Notes: generated by a model from the letters alone, not told the origin. A stretch of DNA of 17,429 bases from an uncultured Clostridium sp. (GCA_934438135.1 CAKSBP010000055.1:1-17429); one strand, 5' to 3'. Positions 8,158 through 16,700 are shown, counted from the stretch's first letter. Numbers and translations are program-made.

Positions 8158-8829
8158 ATGGGTTACAGTATTGCGATTGATGGACCGGCGGGAGCCGGAA
8201 AAAGTACGATTGCCAGAACCATAGCAGAAGAATTAGGATTTATTTATGTCGATACCGGAGCAATGTATCGTGCTATGGGACTTTATTTTCTGGACAAAGG
8301 AATAGAGGATGAGACAGTTATCAAAGAAATGTGTCAGGAAGTAAATATTTCCATTTCTTATGAAAACGGAGAGCAGCAGGTGCTCTTAAATGGTGTGAAC
8401 GTAAACGGAAAAATCCGGAACGAAGAAGTCGGAAGAATGGCTTCCCGTGTTGCAAAAATCAAAGAGGTCCGCTTTAAGCTGGTAGATTTGCAGCGTGAGC
8501 TTGCAGAATCTGCAGAGGTTATTATGGACGGCCGTGATATTGGAACTTATGTACTGCCGGATGCGAATGTGAAAATATATCTGACAGCAAGCTCTATGGT
8601 GAGGGCTGAAAGAAGATATAAAGAACTGAAAGAAAAAGGTGTCAAGTGTGACATTCATGAAATAGAAGAAGATATTAAAGCAAGAGACTATCAGGATATG
8701 CATCGCGAATTCGCTCCACTCTGTCAGGCAGAGGATGCTATATTGGTAGATACGTCAGAATTGACAAAAGAGGAAGTTGTCGATAAAATAATATTTATAT
8801 ATCATAATGCTTGTGGGAAAGGTAAATAA
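8158..8829 (+). CDS. cmk: (d)CMP kinase
   Basis: Cytidylate kinase phosphorylates CMP and dCMP to the diphosphates in the cytoplasm. The 223-residue length is typical. Motifs are the P-loop GPAGAGKST (9-17, K15), YVDTGAMYRAMG, the nucleotide-binding VIMDGRDIGTYVLPDA and the LID region RAERRYKELKEKG. A strong AGGAGG (around 8148-8153) precedes the ATG. The string cmk-ispH-rpsA, with cmk and ispH only three bases apart, is a familiar clostridial arrangement and supports the call. Confidence 0.96.
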   Translation: MGYSIAIDGPAGAGKSTIARTIAEELGFIYVDTGAMYRAMGLYFLDKGIEDETVIKEMCQEVNISISYENGEQQVLLNGVNVNGKIRNEEVGRMASRVAKIKEVRFKLVDLQRELAESAEVIMDGRDIGTYVLPDANVKIYLTASSMVRAERRYKELKEKGVKCDIHEIEEDIKARDYQDMHREFAPLCQAEDAILVDTSELTKEEVVDKIIFIYHNACGKGK

Positions 8830-8832
8830 TAC

Positions 8833-9675
8833 ATGAAAGTACAGGTAGCTGAAAGTGCAGGCTTTTGTTTTGGCGTAGAACGGGCAGTGAATATGGTGTA
8901 CGGAGAGACAGCGTCAGAAGACCCAGTATATACATTTGGTCCGATTATCCACAATGATGAGGTTGTAAAAGACTTGGAAGAAAAAGGAGTTATAGTGATT
9001 CACAGCCTTTCTGAGCTGGATAGTCTTCCAAAAGGGACGATTATTATCCGTTCTCATGGTATCAGCCGCAAAGAGCAGGAAATAATAGAAAAGAAAGGAT
9101 TCAATATTGAGGATGCAACTTGTCCCTTTGTGAAGAAAATTCATAAAATTGTTTCAAAAGAAAGCGAAGACGGCAGAACTATCATCATTATTGGAAATCC
9201 GAATCATCCGGAAGTACAAGGGATCAGAGGATGGTGCAGAGATGATGCATTTATTGTAGAAAATGAGCAGGACTTACGAAAAATTGAACTTCCTGAGGAT
9301 GCGAGAATATGTATTGTATCGCAGACGACATTTAATTACAAGAAATTTGAAGAATTAGTTGAAATTATTTCAAAAAAGAGGTATGATATACTTGCTTTAA
9401 ATACAATCTGTAATGCAACAGAAGTCAGACAGAAAGAGTCAGCTAACTTAGCCAGCTGCTCTGATGCTATGTTGGTTATTGGTGGAAAACATAGTTCTAA
9501 TACCCAGAAGTTATTTGAAATATGTGAAAAGGAATGTAAAAATACTTACTATATACAAACTCTTGCAGATTTGGATGTGGACAAACTGAGATCCTTTTGC
9601 AATGTAGGTATTACAGCAGGGGCATCAACCCCAAATAAAATAATTAAGGAGGTTCAAAAGGCATGTCAGAAGTGA
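8833..9675 (+). CDS. ispH: 4-hydroxy-3-methylbut-2-enyl diphosphate reductase
   Basis: IspH is the last enzyme of the MEP isoprenoid pathway. It reduces HMBPP to IPP and DMAPP with an iron-sulfur cluster. The 280-residue protein has the three cluster cysteines: C12 (AGFCFGVERAV), C97 (DATCPFV) and C193 (NTICNATEVRQ). Conserved histidine regions are FGPIIHN, IRSHG and GNPNHPEVQG, and SQTTFN is also present. It starts three bases after cmk, with AAAGG at 8818-8822. Its last 13 bases overlap rpsA in another frame. In many clostridia these two proteins are one fused polypeptide; here the TGA at 9673-9675 separates them. Confidence 0.96.
   Translation: MKVQVAESAGFCFGVERAVNMVYGETASEDPVYTFGPIIHNDEVVKDLEEKGVIVIHSLSELDSLPKGTIIIRSHGISRKEQEIIEKKGFNIEDATCPFVKKIHKIVSKESEDGRTIIIIGNPNHPEVQGIRGWCRDDAFIVENEQDLRKIELPEDARICIVSQTTFNYKKFEELVEIISKKRYDILALNTICNATEVRQKESANLASCSDAMLVIGGKHSSNTQKLFEICEKECKNTYYIQTLADLDVDKLRSFCNVGITAGASTPNKIIKEVQKACQK
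9646..9652 (+). promoter_or_regulatory. Ribosome binding site of rpsA inside ispH
   Basis: AAGGAGG lies within the last codons of ispH, 10 bases before the rpsA ATG at 9663. It shows that S1 is started independently within the ispH reading frame, probably with translational coupling. Confidence 0.85.
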
Positions 9676-10757
9676 GCTTTGAACAATTATTAGAGGAATC
9701 TTTAAAAACAATTCATACAGGAGAGGTAGTTGAAGGTACTGTTATCGATGTTAAGGATGATGAAATCATCTTAAATATAGGTTACAAATCAGACGGAATC
9801 ATTTCAAAGAGTGAATACTCCAATGCTCCTGGCGTTGTTTTATCTGACCATGTAAAAGTTGGCGATACAATGGAAGCTATGGTTTTAAAGAAAAACGATG
9901 GAGAAGGTCTTGTACAGTTAACATATAAGAGGCTTGCAGCAAAAAAAGGAAACAAGAAATTAGAAGATGCTTTTGAAAACAAAGAAGTATTAAAAGCAAA
10001 AGTTGTTACTGTATTAGATGGTGGATTAAGTGTTGTTATCGAAGAAAACAGAATCTTTATCCCAGCCAGTTTAGTATCCGACAGCTATGAAAAAGATTTA
10101 TCCAAGTACAAAGATCAGGAAATTGAATTCATTTTAACAGAATACAATCCAAGAAGAGGCAGAATTATCGGCGATAGAAAAGCACTTATTGTTGCTAAGA
10201 AAAAAGAACTTCAGAAAGAATTATTCGCTAAGATCGAAGTTGGCATGAAGATTACTGGTACAATCAAGAACGTAACAGACTTCGGTGCATTTATCGATTT
10301 AGGTGGAGCTGATGGATTATTACACATTTCTGAAATGTCTTGGGGCAGAGTAGAAAATCCTAAGAAATCTTTTAAAGTTGGAGACCAGATTGAAGTTATG
10401 ATTAAAGGAATTCAGGGTGAAAAGATTGCGTTAAGCTTAAAATTCCCTGAATTAAATCCTTGGAACAACGCAGAAGAAAAATTTGCTGTAGGCAAAGTTT
10501 TAAAAGGTGTTGTTGCACGTATGACAGATTTCGGTGCTTTCGTTGAATTAGAACCAGGCGTTGACGCTTTGCTTCATGTATCCCAGATTGCAAAAGAACA
10601 CATTGACAAACCATCTGATGTATTAAAAGCTGGTCAGGAAATTGAAGCTAAAGTTGTAGACTTAAATGTAGAAGAAAAGAAAATCAGCTTAAGCATCAAA
10701 GCTTTATTAGCAGACCAGGAAGAAACTGAAACAACAGACGCTGATTCAGAAAACTAA
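9663..10757 (+). CDS. rpsA: S1 RNA-binding domain protein, 30S ribosomal protein S1 homolog
   Basis: The 364-residue protein has four S1/OB RNA-binding domains at about 17-84, 103-170, 187-256 and 274-343. Domains 3 and 4 are the most canonical (VTDFGAFIDLGGADGLLHIS and MTDFGAFVELEPGVDALLHV). The four-domain form, shorter than the six-domain proteobacterial S1, is normal for Firmicutes. The last 20 residues are acidic (EETETTDADSEN). The gene overlaps ispH by 13 bases, ends with tandem TAA TAA, and lies 16 bases before cheR. Firmicute S1 homologs may act in mRNA binding or translation without being essential ribosome components, so the exact role is uncertain. Confidence 0.93.
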   Translation: MSEVSFEQLLEESLKTIHTGEVVEGTVIDVKDDEIILNIGYKSDGIISKSEYSNAPGVVLSDHVKVGDTMEAMVLKKNDGEGLVQLTYKRLAAKKGNKKLEDAFENKEVLKAKVVTVLDGGLSVVIEENRIFIPASLVSDSYEKDLSKYKDQEIEFILTEYNPRRGRIIGDRKALIVAKKKELQKELFAKIEVGMKITGTIKNVTDFGAFIDLGGADGLLHISEMSWGRVENPKKSFKVGDQIEVMIKGIQGEKIALSLKFPELNPWNNAEEKFAVGKVLKGVVARMTDFGAFVELEPGVDALLHVSQIAKEHIDKPSDVLKAGQEIEAKVVDLNVEEKKISLSIKALLADQEETETTDADSEN

Positions 10758-10773
10758 TAAAGAGGTTTATTCC

Positions 10774-11553
10774 ATGGTTTATGACTACGAGATTTTTAAA
10801 AAACATATCTACGAGTTAACTAAGATCGATTTGAACTGCTACAAAGAAAGGCAGATGAAACGCCGAATTGATGCTTTAATTGCCAAACATAAGATTGCAT
10901 CTTACGAGCCTTATGTAGCAAAGTTAAAAGTGGATAAAGAGATGTTTGAAGAGTTTGTTAACTATCTTACTATTAACGTATCAGAATTCTATCGTAATCC
11001 GGAACAATGGAATTTATTAGAGAAGGAAATCTTCCCATACCTGTTTGACAGATTTGGGAAGAATATTAAAATATGGAGTGCGGCTTGTTCCACAGGGGAT
11101 GAGCCTTATTCCTTAGTTATGCTTCTTTCTAAATTCCTGCCTATGCAGAATATTAAAGTAATCGCAACAGATATTGACAAACAGGTGCTCGAAAAAGCTC
11201 AGCTTGGTTTGTATAATGAGAAAAGTCTGAAAAATCTTCCAAAGGAAATGAAAACAAAATATTTTAAAAAAATCAATGATAAAACCTATCAGATATCCGA
11301 GCAGGTAAAATCCCGCGTGGAATTTCGGAAACATAACCTTCTGAAGGAAGAATATCCAAAAGACTGTCATCTCTTAGTTTGCAGAAACGTCTTAATTTAT
11401 TTCACAGAAGAAGCAAAAAATGAGATATATGAGAAATTTTCGAACAGTATTCGAAAAGATGGGATCCTTTTTGTTGGAAGTACGGAGCAGATTCTCCAGC
11501 CAACGAGACTTGGATTTGATTCATATCGTTCGTTTTTTTATAAAAAGATATAA
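10774..11553 (+). CDS. cheR: CheR-type chemotaxis protein methyltransferase
   Basis: CheR transfers methyl groups from SAM to glutamates of chemoreceptors. The 259-residue protein has the all-helical N-terminal CheR domain (about 1-60), the TINVSEFYRNP segment (66-76), SAM motif WSAACSTGDEPYS (101-113), ATDID (131-135) and CRNVLIYF (204-211), with GILFVGSTEQI near the end. There is no TPR extension. AGAGG (10761-10765) precedes the ATG. It is the last gene of the operon ended by the terminator at 11560-11615. No receptor, cheA, cheB, cheW or flagellar gene is in the window, so the placement with rpsA is unexplained. The target could be a receptor elsewhere or another protein. Confidence 0.92.
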   Translation: MVYDYEIFKKHIYELTKIDLNCYKERQMKRRIDALIAKHKIASYEPYVAKLKVDKEMFEEFVNYLTINVSEFYRNPEQWNLLEKEIFPYLFDRFGKNIKIWSAACSTGDEPYSLVMLLSKFLPMQNIKVIATDIDKQVLEKAQLGLYNEKSLKNLPKEMKTKYFKKINDKTYQISEQVKSRVEFRKHNLLKEEYPKDCHLLVCRNVLIYFTEEAKNEIYEKFSNSIRKDGILFVGSTEQILQPTRLGFDSYRSFFYKKI

Positions 11554-11559
11554 CAAAGA

Positions 11560-11615
11560 GACAGGTATACTGCAAAATGAATCCAGGTTCGTTTTGCAGT
11601 ATACCTGTCCTTTTT
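11560..11615 (+). terminator. Strong intrinsic terminator after cheR
   Basis: A perfect 18-base-pair stem (11560-11577 with 11592-11609) encloses a 14-base loop and is followed by a C and TTTTT (11611-11615). It begins only seven bases after the cheR stop and should close the lipoprotein-to-cheR transcript. Confidence 0.95.
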
Positions 11616-11658
11616 ATGTGGTTCTTTTGGAGAGCCGCAAATTTTCTTAAAATACATA

Positions 11659-11687
11659 TTGATTTATAAATTAATCTTTAGTATATT
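11659..11687 (+). promoter_or_regulatory. Promoter of plsX-acpP
   Basis: TTGATT (11659-11664), a 17-base spacer and TATATT (11682-11687) form a good sigma-A promoter about 30 bases upstream of the plsX start. It sits just after the strong terminator, as expected for a new transcription unit. Confidence 0.7.
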
Positions 11688-11695
11688 ATAGATTA
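11672..11695. promoter_or_regulatory. Near-palindrome over the plsX -10 element, candidate operator
   Basis: TAATCT and AGATTA bracket a 24-base element in which 10 of 12 position pairs are complementary. It covers the -10 hexamer, the usual place for a repressor site. Lipid synthesis genes in Firmicutes are often controlled by FapR or FabT, but the sequence does not clearly match either consensus that I know. Confidence 0.5.
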
Positions 11696-11705
11696 GGTAA
11701 GCAAT

Positions 11706-11710
11706 GGAGG
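11706..11710 (+). promoter_or_regulatory. Ribosome binding site that fixes the plsX start
   Basis: GGAGG lies 8 bases before the ATG at 11719. The upstream in-frame ATG at 11704 overlaps this site and has no good site of its own, so it is not the start. Confidence 0.85.
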
Positions 11711-11718
11711 CAAGAAAA

Positions 11719-12735
11719 ATGAATGAAAAAATACGAGTTGCATTAGACGCAATGGGCGGAGATAATGCACCCGATGAAATAATAAAAGGTGCAGTCGACG
11801 CGGTAAATGAAAAAAGCAACATTAAAGTATTACTGATTGGAAAATCAGATCTATTAGAAAAGAAACTTGCAGACTATAGCTACAATAAAGAGCAGATTGA
11901 AATTATTAACGCAGATGAAGAAATTGGCTGTGATGAAGCTCCCGTTATGGCTATCCGGAAGAAGAAGAATTCATCCATTGTTGTTGGAATGAATCTTGTA
12001 AAACATGGTGAAGCAGATGCGATTGTTTCGGCTGGTTCCACTGGTGCGATTCTGGTTGGGGGACAGGTGATTGTGGGAAGAATTCCAGGTGTGGAAAGAC
12101 CACCGCTTGCTCCGATTATTCCTACAATGAATGGTGTATCCCTCTTAATTGACTGTGGTGCGAATGTGGATGCACGTTCTTCTCATCTTGTGCAGTTTGC
12201 GAAGATGGGGTCCGTGTATATGGAAAAGATTGTTGGAATAAAAAATCCACGAGTTGCTATTGTTAATATAGGTGCAGAAGAAGAAAAGGGAAATGCACTT
12301 GTTAAAGAAACATTCCCATTACTGAAAAACTGCAATGATATTAACTTTATCGGCAGCATTGAAGCAAGAGAGATTCCAAATGGTGCGGCAGACGTTATTG
12401 TTTGTGAAGCATTTGTTGGAAATGTAATTTTAAAATTATATGAGGGTCTTGCGAATGCCCTGGTTGGAAAAATGAAAGATGAACTGATGAAGTCTACAAG
12501 AGGTAAGGCAGGAGCATTATTAATTAAGCCTACTTTAAAAGACATATTTAAACGTTTTAAGGCGTCTGATTACGGCGGCGCTCCACTTCTAGGGCTGAAA
12601 GGTCTTGTTGTGAAGACACATGGTAATTCTAAGAGTGTGGAAGTGAAAAATTCCATTATCCAGTGTGTAACGTTCTCCGAACAGCGTATTAATGAAACCA
12701 TCAAAGAATTGATGGAAAATAGTAAAACAGATTAG
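11719..12735 (+). CDS. plsX: Phosphate acyltransferase PlsX
   Basis: PlsX converts acyl-ACP to acyl-phosphate, the donor used by PlsY in the first step of phospholipid synthesis, at the inner face of the membrane. From the start at 11719 it has 338 residues, normal for the family. It has the hallmark VALDAMGGDNAPDEIIKGA at the N terminus, AIVSAGSTGAILVGG, LLIDCGANVD, VAIVNIGAEEEKGNALVKE and DYGGAPLLGLKG. acpP, which encodes its substrate carrier, follows after 14 bases. In many Firmicutes fapR precedes plsX; here the gene before it is cheR, in a separate transcription unit. Confidence 0.96.
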   Translation: MNEKIRVALDAMGGDNAPDEIIKGAVDAVNEKSNIKVLLIGKSDLLEKKLADYSYNKEQIEIINADEEIGCDEAPVMAIRKKKNSSIVVGMNLVKHGEADAIVSAGSTGAILVGGQVIVGRIPGVERPPLAPIIPTMNGVSLLIDCGANVDARSSHLVQFAKMGSVYMEKIVGIKNPRVAIVNIGAEEEKGNALVKETFPLLKNCNDINFIGSIEAREIPNGAADVIVCEAFVGNVILKLYEGLANALVGKMKDELMKSTRGKAGALLIKPTLKDIFKRFKASDYGGAPLLGLKGLVVKTHGNSKSVEVKNSIIQCVTFSEQRINETIKELMENSKTD

Positions 12736-12749
12736 AAAGGTGAAACAAT

Positions 12750-12980
12750 ATGGAATTTGAAAAGTTAAAGAAAATTATTAGTGAGGTATTAAATGTAGAC
12801 GAAGATGAGATTACAATGGATACGACTTTCGTTGACGATTTGGGTGCTGACTCTTTAGATATTTTTCAAATTATTATGGGGATTGAAGAAGAATTTGATA
12901 TAGAAATTGGTAATGATGATGCTGAGAAGATTGTAACAGTAAATGATGCAATCGAACAAATCAAAAATGCAATAAACTAA
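12750..12980 (+). CDS. acpP: Acyl carrier protein
   Basis: A 76-residue acidic carrier protein, the standard length. The phosphopantetheine attachment serine is S35 in GADSLD, followed by helix II (IFQIIMGIEEEFDIEI) and the closing helix. It carries growing acyl chains for fatty acid synthesis and supplies PlsX. Helix II reads DSLDIFQI where most bacterial fatty-acid ACPs read DSLDxVEL, so the usual glutamate two residues before the end of that block is glutamine (Q40). The gene is 14 bases after plsX with AAAGGTG as ribosome site, and is followed by a terminator. Confidence 0.95.
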   Translation: MEFEKLKKIISEVLNVDEDEITMDTTFVDDLGADSLDIFQIIMGIEEEFDIEIGNDDAEKIVTVNDAIEQIKNAIN

Positions 12981-13010
12981 AATGATATGCTTTATGCTTT
13001 TATGAATTCT

Positions 13011-13047
13011 GGCTGTCCATGGAGTATTTCGGACAGCCTGATTTTTT
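13011..13047 (+). terminator. Intrinsic terminator after acpP
   Basis: A perfect 8-base-pair GC-rich stem GGCTGTCC/GGACAGCC (13011-13018 with 13031-13038), a 12-base loop, then TGA and TTTTTT (13042-13047). It lies 30 bases after the acpP stop and separates plsX-acpP from rnc-smc. Confidence 0.88.
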
Positions 13048-13074
13048 AATCTTACAAAATCAGATGTAAGATTA
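13047..13074 (+). promoter_or_regulatory. Hairpin or palindrome in the rnc leader
   Basis: TAATCTTACA (13047-13056) pairs perfectly with TGTAAGATTA (13065-13074) around an 8-base loop. A second, competing dyad ATGTAA-GA-TTACAT covers 13064-13077. The element ends about 28 bases before the rnc start. It could be a protein-binding site or an RNA hairpin acting on rnc expression. I found no convincing separate promoter here. Confidence 0.5.
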
Positions 13075-13102
13075 CATAAAAGATAAAGGAAAGGGAAGTA
13101 AA

Positions 13103-13798
13103 ATGGAAAATAGTACAATGAAAGATTTAGAAAATGCAGTTTCCTATACATTTCGTAATAAAAACTTATTAAAGCTTGCGCTGACACACAGTTCTTATTC
13201 TAATGAAAAGCGGATGAACCGTCTGGCAAATAATGAACGTCTGGAGTTCTTAGGAGATGCTGTACTGGAAGTTGTATCCAGTGAATTTATTTTTATTAAC
13301 AATCGGAAGATGGATGAAGGAGAAATGACAAAACTTCGTGCAAGTCTTGTCTGTGAACAGTCTCTGGCAGTCTGTGCAAGGGAAATTAATCTTGGAAAAT
13401 ATCTTCTATTGGGAAAAGGAGAGTCCAATACCGGCGGACGGGAAAGAGATTCTATTTTATCAGATGCAATGGAAGCAGTGATTGGAGCAATCTATTTAGA
13501 TGGTGGTTTTACTAATGCAAAAGAGTTTGTCCGTGCGTTTATTTTATCGGATATCGAGAATAAACAGCTCTTTTATGATAGTAAGACTATTTTGCAGGAA
13601 ATTGTCCAGAGCAGTTATAAAGAAAATTTACATTATGAACTGCTTCATTCGGAAGGTCCGGATCATGATAAGAAATTTACAGTTGCCGCTTATATTGGAA
13701 GTAAGGAAGTGGGCGTCGGCATTGGCAGAACGAAAAAAGCTGCTGAGCATGAGGCTGCTTATCAGGCAATATTAAAGTTAAAGCAGAAAGAGGAATAA
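13103..13798 (+). CDS. rnc: Ribonuclease III
   Basis: RNase III cleaves double-stranded RNA in rRNA processing and mRNA turnover. The 231-residue protein has the signature NERLEFLGDAV with catalytic E45 and D52, and D121 and E124 in SDAMEAVIGAIYLDGG. This is the same residue spacing as the E. coli enzyme (38, 45, 114, 117). A double-stranded RNA-binding domain fills about 157-228 (SKTILQEIVQSS to AAEHEAAYQAI). The ATG at 13103 is preceded by AAAGGGAAG. smc starts one base after its TAA, so the two are almost certainly cotranscribed and translationally coupled. The leader holds the hairpin at 13047-13074. Confidence 0.96.
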   Translation: MENSTMKDLENAVSYTFRNKNLLKLALTHSSYSNEKRMNRLANNERLEFLGDAVLEVVSSEFIFINNRKMDEGEMTKLRASLVCEQSLAVCAREINLGKYLLLGKGESNTGGRERDSILSDAMEAVIGAIYLDGGFTNAKEFVRAFILSDIENKQLFYDSKTILQEIVQSSYKENLHYELLHSEGPDHDKKFTVAAYIGSKEVGVGIGRTKKAAEHEAAYQAILKLKQKEE

Positions 13799-13799
13799 C

Positions 13800-16700
13800 A
13801 TGTATTTAAAGAGCATAGAAATACACGGATTTAAGTCATTTGCCAATAAGATGCTGTTTGAGTTTCAAGATGGCATTACAGGAATTGTTGGTCCAAACGG
13901 CAGTGGCAAGAGCAACGTTTCCGATGCGGTGCGGTGGGTACTTGGAGAACAGAGTGCCAAGCAGCTTCGTGGTTCGAAGATGGAAGACGTTATTTTTGCT
14001 GGTACCGAAGCCAGAAAGCCGCTTGGATTTGCATATGTGGCAATTACACTGGATAACTCAGATCATAAGCTTCCAACGTCTTATGAGGAAGTAACAGTGG
14101 CAAGACGTGTGTATCGTTCCGGCGAAAGTGAATATCTATTAAATGGAGCTATGTGTCGTCTGAAAGATGTTCAGGAACTGTTTATGGATACCGGTATTGG
14201 AAAAGAGGGATATTCCATTATCGGACAGGGACAGATTGACCGTATCCTGAGTGGAAAACCAGAAGAGAGACGTGAACTTTTTGATGAAGCTGCCGGAATT
14301 GTAAAATACAAAAGGAGAAAAGCAGCGGCAGAAAAAAATCTGGAGGCTGAAAGGCAGAATCTCTGCCGCATCCGTGACATCATTGCTGAATTGGAGAAAC
14401 AGGTTATTCCACTGGAAAAGCAGTCAGAGACTGCAAGGAAATATTTAAAGTATAAAGAAGAACTGAAAGCATTGGATATTGACTTGTTCTTTAAAGAATT
14501 TGACCGAATTAAGGGAATTGTGAAGGAAACTCAGGATAAGGATAAAATTACAGCGGATAATCTTGCAGAATCCAAGCATTCTTTTGATGCTATGCGAGCA
14601 GAGTATGAAAAACTGGAAGAAGATATTAACCAGAAGATGGGAAAACTGGAACAGGATAAGAATACATTGAATGTGCTTCGCCTGGAAAAAGAACAGTCTG
14701 AAGGAAAAGTTAAAGTTTTTGAAGAACAGATTCATGCAATTGAGCAAAGTGAGGAATATTATAAAGAGCGTCGTGAAAAACTGCTTGCACAAATTCAGGG
14801 GAAAAAACAAAATGTAAAAGAACAGGAACGGAAAATTGATGCAATGAAACTTTCGCTGGAAGAAAAGAAACAGTCATCCTCAACGAAGGAAACAGTCCTT
14901 CGTGAAAGCAGTGAAAAGATTAAAATGGCATCGGAGAAAATTGAGACTCTGAATCAGAAGATATTTGATATTAGAAATAGTGCAACTACTTATAAAGCTC
15001 AGATTCAACATTTTCAGGCAATGCAGGAGCAGGTAAATTTAAAGCATGCAGAACTAAACCAAAGGCTGTTAAAAGTAAAAAGCAGTGAAGCAGTCTACAA
15101 TGAAACCATTGAGCAGGAAGAAGCGTTTATTACAAGAGTAACTGAGCAGATTACAGGATATCAGAATGTAAATGAATCGATTGAAGGAAAGCTGATTGAC
15201 TATAGCAATAAAATTCTTGCTGCGAGAACGAAGATGCAGACGGTTACTCAGCAGGCTAATATGGAAAATGCGAAGCTGGCATCTTTACGAAACATGACAG
15301 AACGTTACGATGGCTATGGCCAGAGTATTAAGCGGGTTATGGAACAGAAGAACAAAGAGCCAGGAATTATTGGTGTTGTTGCAGATATTATTAAGGTAAA
15401 GAAAGAATATGAAACGGCAATCGAGATTGCACTGGGTGGAAGTATCCAGAACATTGTTACAGATAATGAAAATACAGCAAAACGTTTGATTGAATATTTG
15501 AAAAAGAACCGGTTTGGACGTGCTACATTCTTACCACTTACTTTAATTGAATCTCATGGAAGATTTGCACATCCAGAAGCATTAAAGGAACCGGGAGTTA
15601 TTGGACTTGCCAGTACTTTAATTGAAGCTGACCAAAAATTCAGTGGTGTAGTCAGCCATCTTCTGGGACGGGTTGTTGTTACAAAGACGATTGATGATGC
15701 TATTATATTAAGTAGGAAATATAGAAGTTCCCTGCGTATTGTTACATTGGAGGGTGAACTGTTAAATCCAGGCGGTGCTATGTCTGGTGGTGCCTTTAAG
15801 AATTCTAGCAATCTTTTAAGCAGACGGCGTGAAATCGAGACGATGGAGCAGAATCTAGAGAAATTGAAAGGTCAGATTGCATCTTTTGAAAATAAAATGC
15901 AGGAACTGACCAAGGAGAAAGAGGAACGTGAGGCGAAGTTAAAGAGCAATCAGGAAAAACTTCAGGAACTGATGCTTAACTGGAATACATCTAAAGTGAA
16001 GCTTTCTCAGGCAAAAGAAGGGAAACAATCTCTTTCCAATGATTTTCTTTCTATACAGAAAGAAAATATGGAATTGGATCGACAGAAGGAAGAATGGATT
16101 CGTTCTATTAAAAAACTGGAGGAACAGCTTTCTTCCAGTGAAGAAGAAAAAACAGAGCTGGAACAGGATTTGAAAGAAACCCAGGAAAGACTGGAAGGAC
16201 TTAGAAAAGAAGAAGGACAGCTTCGTCAGAAAGTATCCTCTTTCCAGATTGAATATTCCAAACTGGAACAGAGCCAGAAATTTATGGAAGAAACGAGAAA
16301 TCGTCTGGCGGAAGAGGCAGAGGCATTGTCCAGGGAATTGGAAAATATGGCTGCTATTCAGGAAGATTCCAAAACAAAGATTTTAAAAAAGCAGGAAGAA
16401 ATTCAATCCCTTCGTCAGATGATGGAATTAAAGCAGATAAAAATAGAAGAAATTATTAAAGCGATTAAAGAACTGGAGCAGGCGAAAGAAGAGACTGCAA
16501 AGAATCACAAAGGCATTTTTACAAAGAGAGATGCGTTAAGTGAAGAAATTATTCTTCTGGAAAAAGAACATGCAAGACTGGCTGCCCAGAAAGATAAGCT
16601 GGATGAACAGTTGGAGCATTTGAAAAACTATATGTGGGAAGAATACGAATTGACCTTTAATAGTGCCTATGCATTGAAAACGGAAAGCCAGGCTTTGATT

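Noticed and set aside
9648..9675. Programmed -1 frameshift fusing IspH to S1
   Set aside because: No canonical slippery heptamer is present. The AAGGAGG at 9646-9652 is fully explained as the rpsA ribosome site.
11662..11671. Perfect palindrome ATTTATAAAT overlapping the plsX -35 and spacer
   Set aside because: It is pure A/T and short, so it is expected by chance in such AT-rich DNA.
14400..16700. Repetitive Glu/Lys/Gln-rich coding that could suggest a repeat region
   Set aside because: It is the coiled-coil arms of SMC, on either side of a normal hinge.
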